Shown one piece after another: positions 1 through 9,408 of a stretch of DNA of 64,000 bases. Made by a program: the position numbers and the translations under genes. The stretch is taken from positions 2,108,001 through 2,172,000 of the forward strand of contig NZ_JBBODE010000001.1 in the NCBI RefSeq assembly GCF_038002765.1. The letters run 5' to 3'. This DNA comes from Peribacillus sp. FSL H8-0477. Its GTDB lineage: Bacteria; Bacillota; Bacilli; Bacillales; DSM-1321. Each line of letters starts with the position of its first letter. Position 1 is the stretch's first letter. The notes beneath the pieces were generated by a model. It did not search any database, had not been told where the DNA came from, and saw nothing but the letters and a program-made list of their open reading frames with translations.

Positions 1-759
1 CTCAACAAGCCGCATTGCACGCTCAAGAACGAGTTCAGCCACTTTGATATGATTTTCGGGTACTTCATCAAAGGTAGAACTTACGACATCTCCTCGAACA
101 GAACGTTCAATATCTGTTACTTCTTCCGGGCGCTCATCAATTAAGAGAACAATCAACTCTGCTTCTGGATGGTTTGTCGTGATCGAGTGGGCAATTTCCT
201 TAATCAGCATAGTCTTCCCAGCTTTTGGAGGAGCAACAATTAATCCACGCTGTCCGAACCCTACAGGAGCAAGCACGTCCATAATTCTCGTTGAAATGTT
301 TTTTGGTTCCGTTTCTAAGCGGATTTGTCTATCTGGATATAATGGCGTTAAACCAGGGAAATGCACCCGTTCCTTTGCAGACTCAGGGTTGTCGCCATTA
401 ACCGCTTCCACATGGAGCAAGCCATAGTAACGTTCATTTTCCTTAGGCGGCCTTACTTTCCCAGAAACCTTATCCCCGTTACGCAGGTCAAAACGACGAA
501 TCTGCGATGCAGAAATATAGATATCCTCTGAGCTCGGTGAATAGTTAATCGGACGCAGGAAACCGAATCCTTCTGAAGGAATGATTTCAAGAACACCTTC
601 CATGAACAGCAGACCGTCAAGTTCTGCCTGAGCTTTTAAAATTGCAAAAATAAGTTCTTTTTTCGATAGTTTGCTGTAATACGACACTTTATATTCACGA
701 GCATGTTCGTATAGTTCTTTCAGCTTCATATTTTCTAAATTGGAAATTGTTAAACTCAT
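1..759 (-). CDS. rho: Transcription termination factor Rho (5' part; runs off the window)
   Basis: The first 253 codons of Rho, an RNA-dependent ATPase and hexameric helicase that terminates untranslated transcripts. It reads in from the ATG at 757-759; the C-terminal part lies beyond base 1. The N-terminal Rho domain (LENMKLKELYEHAREYK) is followed by the RNA-binding cold-shock-like domain (GFGFLRPINYSPSSEDIYIS) and the start of the ATPase core with the P-loop APPKAGKT and the Walker B region LIVLLIDERPEEV. In B. subtilis rho lies downstream of glpX, and here a decayed glpX sits in that place. The missing C-terminus leaves the rest of the protein unverified. Confidence 0.97.
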   Translation of the reverse strand, partial: MSLTISNLENMKLKELYEHAREYKVSYYSKLSKKELIFAILKAQAELDGLLFMEGVLEIIPSEGFGFLRPINYSPSSEDIYISASQIRRFDLRNGDKVSGKVRPPKENERYYGLLHVEAVNGDNPESAKERVHFPGLTPLYPDRQIRLETEPKNISTRIMDVLAPVGFGQRGLIVAPPKAGKTMLIKEIAHSITTNHPEAELIVLLIDERPEEVTDIERSVRGDVVSSTFDEVPENHIKVAELVLERAMRLVE

Positions 760-1036
760 TATGACACCACACTTTAATTATTTAGCGTTTTCATCCATAC
801 AGATAAAAAAAATGGTCGATCGATAGAAAGAAAACCCATCATTCATTCGAATCGGCTTTTTAGGTTTCTTTTCTTATTATGAAAGGATGATTACATGCTT
901 TATTATGAAGATAGTTTTTGAAGGCTAGAAAAAAGCTGGAGTAGGTTGCAGGTTGACTGAAAAAATTAATTAATTAAAACAAATCCTATTTTACTTTTTT
1001 TAGCTTAATTAATCAACTTTATTTTTCAAACAAACG

Positions 1037-1062
1037 AAAGCGAGCAATAAACCGCTCGCTTT
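1037..1062 (-). terminator. Hairpin terminator after the glpX remnant, in the 343-bp rho/glpX gap
   Basis: A perfect 9-bp stem (AAAGCGAGC / GCTCGCTTT) with an 8-nt loop sits just past the stop of the glpX pseudogene. T-rich sequence flanks it on both sides, so it could also work on the plus strand. The rest of 760-1102 is AT-rich, with TTAATTAA-type inverted repeats near 968-1015 and a weak AAGAAAACC/GGTTTCTTTT pairing near 828-875 that could belong to the rho leader. I see no gene in it. Confidence 0.65.
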
Positions 1063-1102
1063 ATCTTTTATTCTTTTTATTCGTTTATGAGGGATCGGTC
1101 GA

Positions 1103-1649
1103 TTATCGCATGACTAAATTAGGCTTCATTTTTAAGCTGTGTCTACCGTCAATAAAGCGAACCGTGCCTGTTTAGCCCGCTGCCTTCACCATTCCCGGTA
1201 CAGAATGGTAGGGATATTCTTGTTCTTAGCCATAGATTAACCCGACGCATTAATATCGACTTGACCAACCGCTTCCGGCCCTACAGCAATCTTATCCATA
1301 TACATATCAGGTGCATGCAGAAGATTCCCATGATCCGCGACAGCTAATACAGCGAGCGGGTTCCAGCCTCCTAATGCCACAATATCCGTACCTTAAGGAT
1401 CTACCGCAACATCAACGCGGGGACCATAGCCTGTCCCAAGTTTTTCACCAATGTAGAGCATAGGGGCTTCGTCCATTTCCCCTTCACCTATGACTACAGT
1501 CCCTTTCATTGGAACTGTATCAAAAACAACATGCATTGCAGAAGTAGACGCATCATTTGCTTCCATTTTTAGACCTCTGCATCCAACGTGTGGAAGCTAA
1601 GGCAGCACCTTCTGTAACCCGAACCAACGATTAACCGCTTCTCCTTCAT
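1103..1649 (-). pseudogene. glpX: Decayed class II fructose-1,6-bisphosphatase
   Basis: Conceptual translation of the minus strand gives unmistakable GlpX fragments broken by lesions. From the N-terminal side: [16 protein letters not shown], a frameshift, then [20 protein letters not shown] and [21 protein letters not shown], then an in-frame stop where intact GlpX reads DPLEGT, then [20 protein letters not shown] and [18 protein letters not shown], another stop, and after a large gap the C-terminus GTVRFIDGRHSLKMKPNLVMR. At about 547 bp it lacks roughly 40% of a normal ~960-bp gene, mostly the middle and C-terminal half. It sits exactly where B. subtilis has glpX (ywjI), between murA2 and rho. 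Gluconeogenic FBPase activity must come from another locus. Confidence 0.93.
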
Positions 1650-1774
1650 CGGCTAACACATATAAGGCTCATATTGCCTATATCACTAATCTCACTATTT
1701 AAATAATATAAATAGTATAACACACACGGCGTTTATAATGACATATATGACAAAAATAGACAGTTAAATAGACA

Positions 1775-3058
1775 TTAATTTTTCAATTGTTCAACCTCTT
1801 CGGGCGTCATTTCTTCACGCCAAATAGTGGCACCGAGGCCTGAGAGCTTTTCAACCAAATGACTATACCCGCGGTCAATGTGTTCAAGTCCAGTGATTTC
1901 AGTGATTCCTTCAGCCATTAAACCTGCAATCACAAGTGAAGCACCTGCACGCAAATCACTTGCTTTTACTTTAGCTCCTTGCATTTGGACCGGTCCATGA
2001 ATAATCGCTGAACTGCCTCCAACCTTAATAGAAGCATTCATACGGATTAGCTCATCTATATGCTTGAAACGTGCTCCGTAAATGGTATCTGTAACCACAC
2101 TTGACCCCGTTGCTTTGGTAAGAAGCGAGGTAAAAGGCTGTTGTAAATCAGTCGGAAAACCAGGATAAACAAGTGTCTTGATATCTACTGATTTATAATA
2201 AGGACTTGGCGCTACAAATATCTGATCATCGCCAGCTTCTACTGATACGCCCATTTCTCTAAGTTTTGATGTGACCGATTCAACATGCTGCGGAATTACA
2301 TTATCGATAATTATACCGTCTCCTACAGCTGCCGCTAAAATCATAAAAGTTCCAGCTTCAATTCGGTCAGGAATAATCGTATGACGGCATCCACTCAGGT
2401 TTTCGACACCTTCTATTCGAATAATATCCGTACCTGCACCCTTTATCTTTGCACCCATATTATTTAAAAGTGTTGCCACGTCAATAATTTCGGGTTCTTT
2501 CGCGGCGTTTTCTATGATTGTTTTTCCTTTAGCCAGAACAGCCGCAAGCATGATATTAATAGTAGCTCCTACACTGACAACATCTAAGTAAATACGTGCA
2601 CCTCTAAGCTCGTTCGCCCTTAAATAGATCGCACCCTGCTCATTGGTTACTTGTGCACCAAGTGCTTCAAAGCCTTTAATATGCTGATCAATTGGACGCG
2701 GACCCAGATGACAGCCGCCCGGAAGGCCAATTACAGCTTTCTTGAATTTCCCAAGCATAGCCCCCATTAAATAATAAGATGCCCTTAGCTTTTTGACTCG
2801 CCCATTTGGCAGCGGCATTGAAATCATTTGACTTGGATCAACGGTCATTTCTCCATCAGAGAAATCAACTTTTCCGCCGATCTCTTCTAATAATGACTTA
2901 AGCATTTGGACGTCCGAAATATCCGGAAGCCCTTCTATTGTTACAGATGAACCTGCCAAAATAGTAGCAGGGATTAGTGCAACCGCACTGTTCTTAGCAC
3001 CGCTGACACGAATGCTGCCTTTTAAAGGATAGCCCCCGGCAACTTTTAGTTTTTCCAT
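1775..3058 (-). CDS. murAB: UDP-N-acetylglucosamine 1-carboxyvinyltransferase (MurA2/MurZ type)
   Basis: Catalyses the first committed step of peptidoglycan synthesis, enolpyruvyl transfer from PEP to UDP-GlcNAc in the cytoplasm. At 427 aa it has the family's usual length. Visible landmarks are the substrate-binding AKN near residues 21-23, the PEP-binding and fosfomycin-target Cys116 in [14 protein letters not shown], and [12 protein letters not shown] in the second domain. GGCHLGPRP and the position between tal and rho match the second Bacillus MurA copy, so a MurAA paralogue is expected elsewhere. The ATG at 3058 follows a GGGAG ribosome-binding site. Confidence 0.95.
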   Translation of the reverse strand: MEKLKVAGGYPLKGSIRVSGAKNSAVALIPATILAGSSVTIEGLPDISDVQMLKSLLEEIGGKVDFSDGEMTVDPSQMISMPLPNGRVKKLRASYYLMGAMLGKFKKAVIGLPGGCHLGPRPIDQHIKGFEALGAQVTNEQGAIYLRANELRGARIYLDVVSVGATINIMLAAVLAKGKTIIENAAKEPEIIDVATLLNNMGAKIKGAGTDIIRIEGVENLSGCRHTIIPDRIEAGTFMILAAAVGDGIIIDNVIPQHVESVTSKLREMGVSVEAGDDQIFVAPSPYYKSVDIKTLVYPGFPTDLQQPFTSLLTKATGSSVVTDTIYGARFKHIDELIRMNASIKVGGSSAIIHGPVQMQGAKVKASDLRAGASLVIAGLMAEGITEITGLEHIDRGYSHLVEKLSGLGATIWREEMTPEEVEQLKN

Positions 3059-3251
3059 ATTATGCTCCCTTCTACACTAAGCACTGAAGAAGTTACCATC
3101 GATTAGTTTTATAAAAATAAGACTTTATCGACATTTTTTTGTTTTATTTTTATAGTTTACACCTAAAATCGGAAATTAATGTAATAAAAGAGAAATTCTT
3201 CTTTAGGAATCCATCGAGTATGTTAACCACAACAGACTTAGCTGAAGAGGC

Positions 3252-3902
3252 TTACGCTTCTGGACGAGAATTCCAATCTTTTATAAAGGCTTCTATGCCT
3301 TTTTCAGTCAATGGATGATGGAACAACGACATAATAACTTTATACGGAACAGTTGCGATGTGAGCACCCTTCAATGCAGCTTGTGTGATGTGCATTGGAT
3401 GACGAATTGATGCCGCAATAATCTCCGTTGGAATATCGTGTATAGCAAAAATATCGGCAATATCCGATACAAGATCAAGTCCATTTTGTCCTATATCATC
3501 TAGTCTTCCTAGGAATGGTGATACATAGCTTGCTCCTGCACGTGCAGCCAGCAACGCTTGATTAGCACTGAAAATCAGTGTGACGTTTGTTTTCACACCA
3601 TCTTTTGAGAGTGCAGCAACCGCTTTTAAACCATCAGGTGTCATGGGTAATTTTATGGTGATATTCGGTGCAATAGCAGTGAGTTCTTTTGCCTCTGCCA
3701 TCATTCCTTCGAAATCAAGAGCAATCACTTCCGCGCTGACTGAATCTTTAACCAGGCTCGTGATTTCTTGCAAACGTTCGTGGAAAGAAACACCTTTCTC
3801 TCGTGCAACTAGAGATGGATTAGTCGTTACTCCAGAAAGAATTCCAAGAGCATGTGCCTCACGGATTTCTTCAATATTTGCAGTATCAATAAAAAATTTC
3901 AT
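3252..3902 (-). CDS. tal: Transaldolase, FSA/TalC type
   Basis: A 216-aa cytoplasmic transaldolase of the short subfamily (B. subtilis YwjH/Tal), which moves dihydroxyacetone units in the non-oxidative pentose phosphate pathway. The N-terminal [16 protein letters not shown], the TTNPS loop (residues 26-30) and the Schiff-base Lys84 in [11 protein letters not shown] are present, as is [11 protein letters not shown]. It lies between fbaA and murA2 as in B. subtilis, which groups it with glycolytic carbon exchange. The gap of about 190 bp to murA2 suggests murA2 may have its own promoter. Confidence 0.95.
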   Translation of the reverse strand: MKFFIDTANIEEIREAHALGILSGVTTNPSLVAREKGVSFHERLQEITSLVKDSVSAEVIALDFEGMMAEAKELTAIAPNITIKLPMTPDGLKAVAALSKDGVKTNVTLIFSANQALLAARAGASYVSPFLGRLDDIGQNGLDLVSDIADIFAIHDIPTEIIAASIRHPMHITQAALKGAHIATVPYKVIMSLFHHPLTEKGIEAFIKDWNSRPEA

Positions 3903-4030
3903 GATAAACCCTCCAATTTCTAGTAATTACGTCTGTTATCTTCTTAAGTTTATAGGAAAAGGTATGAAAATTCCAATTCTTTCAGGAATTAATGGGAAAA
4001 ATTAAGTTTTCTTTGTCACCAATAGAAAAA

Positions 4031-4099
4031 GAAAGAGACCCCTTTCTCTATTAAACGCGCGTATTACTACGATCGTTCAGTAGAGGAGAGGTCTCTTTC
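4031..4099 (-). terminator. Terminator of fbaA
   Basis: The arms GAAAGAGACC (4031-4040) and GGTCTCTTTC (4090-4099) pair perfectly, and the stem continues imperfectly inward through CTTTCTCTA/TAGAGGAGA. On the minus strand it is followed by TTTTTCTATT. It lies just past the fbaA stop. Confidence 0.8.
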
Positions 4100-4118
4100 A
4101 ATGATAATCTCGTTCTAA

Positions 4119-4976
4119 TTAAGCTTTACCAGTTGAACCAAACTCTTTCATTTTCCCAACAACTGTCGCTTTAATAGCGTCGCGTCCTGGTCCAATGAAT
4201 TTACGTGGGTCATATACTTCAGAGTCATTCTTTAGAACTTCACGAACTGCTGCTGTGAAGGTAAGTTGACATTCTGTATTTACATTGATTTTTGAAGTTC
4301 CTAAAGAAATAGCTTTTTGAATATCCGCTGTCGGAATTCCAGTACCACCGTGAAGTACTAATGGAATGTTTGTTAAATCACGAACTTCTTCCATTTCTTT
4401 GTATCCAAGATTCGGTTCACCTTTGTAAGGTCCGTGAACAGATCCTAGAGCAGGAGCGAAACAGTCAACGCCTGTTTGTTTTACTAGTAATTCACATTCT
4501 TTAGGGTCAGCGTATACTACGCCATCCGCAATAATATCATCTTCTTGTCCGCCTACAGTTCCTACTTCAGCTTCAACAGAAACGTCTTTAGTGTGAGCAT
4601 AGTCAACAACTTTTTTAGTTGTTTCAATGTTTTCTTCAATAGAATGATGTGAAGCATCAATCATAACTGAAGTAAATCCAGCTTCGATTGCTTCGATACA
4701 TTTATCATAGCTTGAACCATGGTCTAAATGAATCGCAACAGGAACAGTGATTTTCATATCTTCTAGAAGACCCTTAACCATCATAACAACTGTTTTGAAT
4801 CCGCCCATGTGACGAGCTGCACCTTCAGATACACCAAGGATTACTGGAGATTTTTCTTGTTCTGCTGCTCCAAGAATAGCTTGTGTCCACTCTAGGTTAT
4901 TAATGTTAAATTGACCTACTGCATACTTCTCATCAAGCGCTTTATTTAGCATATCTTTCATTGATACTAAAGGCAT
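4119..4976 (-). CDS. fbaA: Class II fructose-bisphosphate aldolase
   Basis: A 285-aa zinc-dependent aldolase that interconverts fructose-1,6-bisphosphate with DHAP and glyceraldehyde-3-phosphate. The catalytic Asp85 and zinc ligand His86 lie in [10 protein letters not shown]; further zinc and phosphate-binding elements are [19 protein letters not shown] and KINVNTE. Length and sequence are typical of Bacillus FbaA. The ATG at 4976 has a GGAGG site upstream. Its own terminator, and a CcpA-like site about 200 bp upstream, suggest a separately controlled transcript. Confidence 0.96.
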   Translation of the reverse strand: MPLVSMKDMLNKALDEKYAVGQFNINNLEWTQAILGAAEQEKSPVILGVSEGAARHMGGFKTVVMMVKGLLEDMKITVPVAIHLDHGSSYDKCIEAIEAGFTSVMIDASHHSIEENIETTKKVVDYAHTKDVSVEAEVGTVGGQEDDIIADGVVYADPKECELLVKQTGVDCFAPALGSVHGPYKGEPNLGYKEMEEVRDLTNIPLVLHGGTGIPTADIQKAISLGTSKINVNTECQLTFTAAVREVLKNDSEVYDPRKFIGPGRDAIKATVVGKMKEFGSTGKA

Positions 4977-5172
4977 TTTTGTTTCCTCCTAATAGTAAAT
5001 GGCTTTAAGTGGTTTTTCGTAAACTACTTACAACGATTATCTCTAAATAATATACCCATTGCTCGTACAAACATGCACCATATGGGTGTCTTATTACCAT
5101 TTCAGCATATCAATATCAGCCTCAAACAGCAACTAATACACTACTTAAAAAGCCAATAGTTTTATTAAGATA

Positions 5173-5187
5173 TTTAAAGCGCTTTCC
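5173..5187. promoter_or_regulatory. Candidate CcpA cre site upstream of fbaA
   Basis: TTTAAAGCGCTTTCC contains the palindrome AAAGCGCTTT and fits 13 of 15 positions of the cre consensus WTGNAANCGNWNNCW. It lies in the 345-bp gap between spo0F and fbaA, the only other sizeable signals there being the spo0F terminator and AT-rich promoter DNA. CcpA control of aldolase is plausible but not shown. Confidence 0.4.
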
Positions 5188-5270
5188 AAATTAAACGCAT
5201 TCGCCTTTGAAAATAGACGATAATACGGGAAAATCAAGTAAATCAGCTGTTTTTTTCATGATTTACCCCA

Positions 5271-5299
5271 AAAAAAGACGGCTGCCGTTTGTGTCAGCC
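5271..5299 (-). terminator. Terminator of spo0F
   Basis: On the minus strand GGCTG...CAGCC forms a short stem followed by GTCTTTTTTTGG, immediately downstream of the spo0F stop. Confidence 0.7.
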
Positions 5300-5321
5300 A
5301 TGTTACAGAAGGAGTGCAGCT

Positions 5322-5693
5322 TTAGCTTGATTGAACAGGAACGTATTCCCTTACAGCTGAACGAATATCATCAATATCAAATGGTTTGGCAAAATGGGTG
5401 ATTGCTCCTAGGTCTTTTGCCTGCTGAATCATATCTAATTCACCATAGGCAGTCATGATGATCACCTTGATATCCGGATCAATCTGCTTCATTCGTTTTA
5501 AGATTTCATTCCCATCCATTCCTGGGATTTTCATATCTAGTAAAACTAAATCAGGAGAATGGTTCGTTAGTATTTCTAAAGCTTGAATCCCATTTGCTGC
5601 CTGAAAGGTTTGATAGCCTTCCTTATGAAACACTTCATTTAGCAAGATTCTTATTCCAAATTGATCATCAACAATTAGTATTTTTCCTGACAT
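5322..5693 (-). CDS. spo0F: Sporulation phosphorelay response regulator Spo0F
   Basis: A 123-aa single-domain receiver that takes phosphate from sporulation sensor kinases and passes it through Spo0B to Spo0A. The acidic pocket D9-D10, the phosphoacceptor Asp53 in [11 protein letters not shown], the conserved Thr in IMTAYGE and Lys103 in HFAKPFD are all present. There is no output domain, as expected for Spo0F. It sits between fbaA and ywjG/pyrG as in B. subtilis. The ATG at 5693 follows an AGGTGT-type site. Confidence 0.97.
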   Translation of the reverse strand: MSGKILIVDDQFGIRILLNEVFHKEGYQTFQAANGIQALEILTNHSPDLVLLDMKIPGMDGNEILKRMKQIDPDIKVIIMTAYGELDMIQQAKDLGAITHFAKPFDIDDIRSAVREYVPVQSS

Positions 5694-5916
5694 TCCTACA
5701 CCTCTTTTTATTCTTTGGATTTATCGTAGATTTCCTATATTGAACAGGATCTTCTGCTGCATCTTTAATAAGGTTTTACAGTAAACAGACCATGTTTACT
5801 AAATTCGCTAAAATGGTTCAAAATCCCTGCTAAAATGTGATTTAAATTAGTTATTATCTATTCAGTGGCTATAAAAATGGCTTTATTTTATAATGATTGA
5901 AAAAGGAGTATGAGTC

Positions 5917-6435
5917 ATGTTAAAAATATTTTCTACTCAGATGAGCGGGATATTCAAAAGATTATTGGATAAAGAGACCTTTGGCTTTGAAGACAGCGCA
6001 CGACTGCTGGCACAAGCTTCAGTAGGTGATGGAAGTATCTACATCAAAGGCTTTGGTGAAATGAACGGCATCCTCTCAGAGGCATTTGAAGGTGCTGAAC
6101 CCTTTCCTGGATTTCCGTTCGATTATAAAAACATGCCTTATTCTCAAGAAGATCGGGTTTTATTGTTTACTAGAACATCGGCAGATAAAGAAGCAATTGA
6201 ATTAGCTGTGAAGTTACAGGAACTGAATGTTCCTTTTGCCGCTATTTCAACGGTCGTTCCATCCGATGAACCAACACTAGTAGAACTAGCGGATGTACAT
6301 ATTGACCTAAACTTGAAAAAAGGACTAATTCCAGACGAATCTGGAAACCGAGTTGGAATACCAAATTTAATGACTGCCTTATTTACTTACTATGGCATTA
6401 AGTTTACCCTGGAGGAAATTCTTCAAGAATTTTAA
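5917..6435 (+). CDS. ywjG: DUF2529 family protein (YwjG)
   Basis: A 172-aa protein recognised as YwjG (DUF2529), a conserved Bacillus protein of unknown function placed between spo0F and pyrG. It has features of an isomerising sugar-phosphate (SIS-like) fold: GDGSIYIKGFGEMNG, then VLLFTRTSADKEAIELAVKLQ and PFAAISTVV. No catalytic residues are established. It is divergent from spo0F and convergent with pyrG, with a shared bidirectional terminator. The ATG is preceded by AAAAAGGAG. Confidence 0.85.
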   Translation: MLKIFSTQMSGIFKRLLDKETFGFEDSARLLAQASVGDGSIYIKGFGEMNGILSEAFEGAEPFPGFPFDYKNMPYSQEDRVLLFTRTSADKEAIELAVKLQELNVPFAAISTVVPSDEPTLVELADVHIDLNLKKGLIPDESGNRVGIPNLMTALFTYYGIKFTLEEILQEF

Positions 6436-6470
6436 AAAAACAGCCTGAACCAAGTGGTCAGGCTGTTTTT
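6436..6470. terminator. Bidirectional terminator between ywjG and pyrG
   Basis: AAAAACAGCCTGA pairs with TCAGGCTGTTTTT around a 9-nt loop, giving a T-run on either strand between two converging genes. Confidence 0.88.
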
Positions 6471-6487
6471 TTACTAGCTTCTATCGT

Positions 6488-8206
<1,719 letters not shown>

Positions 8207-8252
8207 TCATTCATCAATGCACCATTTAACAGCGTTTTTATTTTTTGTTTTT

Positions 8253-8296
8253 CTATAAAAAAACAAAAACGCTCCACCTACAAAAGTAAGGGAGCG
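8253..8296 (-). terminator. pyrG leader attenuator hairpin
   Basis: On the minus strand CGCTCCCTTAC pairs with GTAGGTGGAGCG (one mismatch/bulge), followed by TTTTTGTTTTTTT. The 5' arm contains CTCCCTTAC, matching the pyrimidine-rich stretch that, in the known B. subtilis pyrG mechanism, pairs with extra G residues added during reiterative initiation and blocks the terminator. Two downstream A-rich arms could also pair with the U-tract (see findings). Confidence 0.85.
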
Positions 8297-8330
8297 GTAT
8301 ATTTTTTACTGTGTCCTTTTTTAAGGAGCC

Positions 8331-8367
8331 CAAAAATGATTCTACAAATTCCTCAGAAAAAAGTCAA
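8331..8367 (-). promoter_or_regulatory. pyrG promoter with CTP-sensing GGGCTC start
   Basis: On the minus strand: -35 TTGACT (8362-8367), a 17-bp spacer, -10 TAGAAT (8339-8344), seven bases, then GGGCTC beginning at 8331. GGGCT is the initiation sequence at which B. subtilis RNA polymerase stutters G residues when CTP is low. The promoter lies just beyond the rpoE stop, so pyrG is transcribed independently of rpoE. Confidence 0.88.
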
Positions 8368-8375
8368 GAGGGATA

Positions 8376-8951
8376 TTATTCTTTCTCGGTATCCACTTCA
8401 TCAATTTCTTCTTCATCTTCGTCATCATCCAAGTCGAAATCTTCATCGATTATTTTTTCATCGATAGCTAATTCTTCGTCATCGTCATCGTCGTCATCAT
8501 CCACTAGATCTTCATCAACAAGCAGATCTTCCTCTACTTCATCATCGTCATCATCTAAATCATCAATGTCGTCTGATTCAATAAAGTCTTCATCTTCCTC
8601 TTCATCAACCTCATCAAAGTCATCAACCACAACTGCTGCTTTTTTCGCCTTTTTCTTTTTAGGCTTAACTGCATGTACAACTTCTTCAGCAATTTGATCA
8701 ATTGGGTACCAAACTTTTAAACCCCATCGATTTTCGCCAAGTGGTGTAAAGCGGCCGTCTACATTAAGATCTGTGTAGAATTGCGCAATTCTTCTCTTAA
8801 CTTCTTGTTTTGAATGTCCTGCTAAAACTCCAATTTCTGCTGTAAGCTCTTTAAATAAGTAGGGCTCATTTTTCTCTACTAATAGTTCGTAAGCAAGTTC
8901 TATTAACGACATTTCTGCCAATTGCTCTTTTGGTAATTGTTTTAAACTCAA
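8376..8951 (-). CDS. rpoE: RNA polymerase delta subunit
   Basis: A 191-aa Gram-positive-specific subunit that speeds RNA polymerase recycling and release from nucleic acids. The first ~90 residues form the folded HARE-HTH domain (SLIELAYELLVEKNEPYLFKEL, RIAQFYTDLNVDGRFTPLGENRWGLKVWYP), followed by a Lys-rich stretch (KPKKKKAKKA) and a long Asp/Glu-only tail, the family hallmark. I place the start at the TTG at 8951 because AAAGGAAG lies 8 nt upstream of it; the in-frame GTG at 8960 would overlap that site. Antisense to the acidic tail is a Ser-rich open frame that is not a gene. Confidence 0.93.
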   Translation of the reverse strand: MSLKQLPKEQLAEMSLIELAYELLVEKNEPYLFKELTAEIGVLAGHSKQEVKRRIAQFYTDLNVDGRFTPLGENRWGLKVWYPIDQIAEEVVHAVKPKKKKAKKAAVVVDDFDEVDEEEDEDFIESDDIDDLDDDDDEVEEDLLVDEDLVDDDDDDDDEELAIDEKIIDEDFDLDDDEDEEEIDEVDTEKE

Positions 8952-9141
8952 TCCCCGCACTTCCTTTCTCTATTCAAACACAACTTGTGTTCCTTACGTA
9001 AATATATCAGGGCATATTGCTCTATAGAAAATCCTTATTAAACATACTATCCATTATAAACAATAAAATTGGGTTTATGCTACCTCTATCTTTGGCATTC
9101 TTCCTTTTTTATGTAAGTCTAGTATCAGATTCTCACAGTTT

Positions 9142-9291
9142 TTATTTATTCAAACGATAAGCAGCAATAAAAAAAATAATGGCTAATAGAAAAAAGCCAA
9201 TAGACCCCAGCGAATACTCATAGAGTTTAACTATAAGATACAGAAGGAATAAACAACCTGCCACAATTCCTGCTTTCTTTAAAAGATTCAT
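9142..9291 (-). CDS. Small membrane protein of unknown function
   Basis: A 49-aa protein (MNLLKKAGIVAGCLF...) with two hydrophobic segments, residues ~6-22 and ~28-45, separated by KLYEYSLGS and ending RLNK; probably a two-helix membrane protein. GGAG lies 8 nt before the chosen ATG at 9291. An upstream in-frame ATG (9330, with AAAAGAGG) and a TTG (9351) would lengthen it, but a TATAAT at 9354-9359 places them at or before the likely transcript start. It stands alone between rpoE and icmF. No homologue is recognised. Confidence 0.6.
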   Translation of the reverse strand: MNLLKKAGIVAGCLFLLYLIVKLYEYSLGSIGFFLLAIIFFIAAYRLNK

Positions 9292-9380
9292 GTTTCCATC
9301 TCCAAACATTTCAAATGAGGCAGGCGCCATCAGTATTGCCTCTTTTATCAACTATTATAAGGCAAATTAGCTTTTATGCG

Positions 9381-9407
9381 AAAAAAAGGTCCGAAATGGA
9401 CCTTTTT
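9381..9407 (-). terminator. Terminator of the thiolase-to-icmF operon
   Basis: AGGTCC/GGACCT stem with a 5-nt loop and a TTTTTTT tract on the minus strand, directly after the icmF stop. Confidence 0.85.
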
Positions 9408-9408
9408 C

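Noticed and set aside
3115-3140. Possible Spo0A box (ATCGACA) upstream of murA2
   Set aside because: Only six of seven core bases match, in AT-rich DNA where chance matches are common.
3580-4005. Plus-strand 141-codon frame antisense to tal
   Set aside because: No recognisable protein; the minus-strand transaldolase is full length and conserved.
8311-8697. Plus-strand Ser-rich open frame of 128 codons
   Set aside because: It is antisense to the Asp/Glu tail of rpoE (GAT/GAA read backwards gives Ser codons) and has no start signals.
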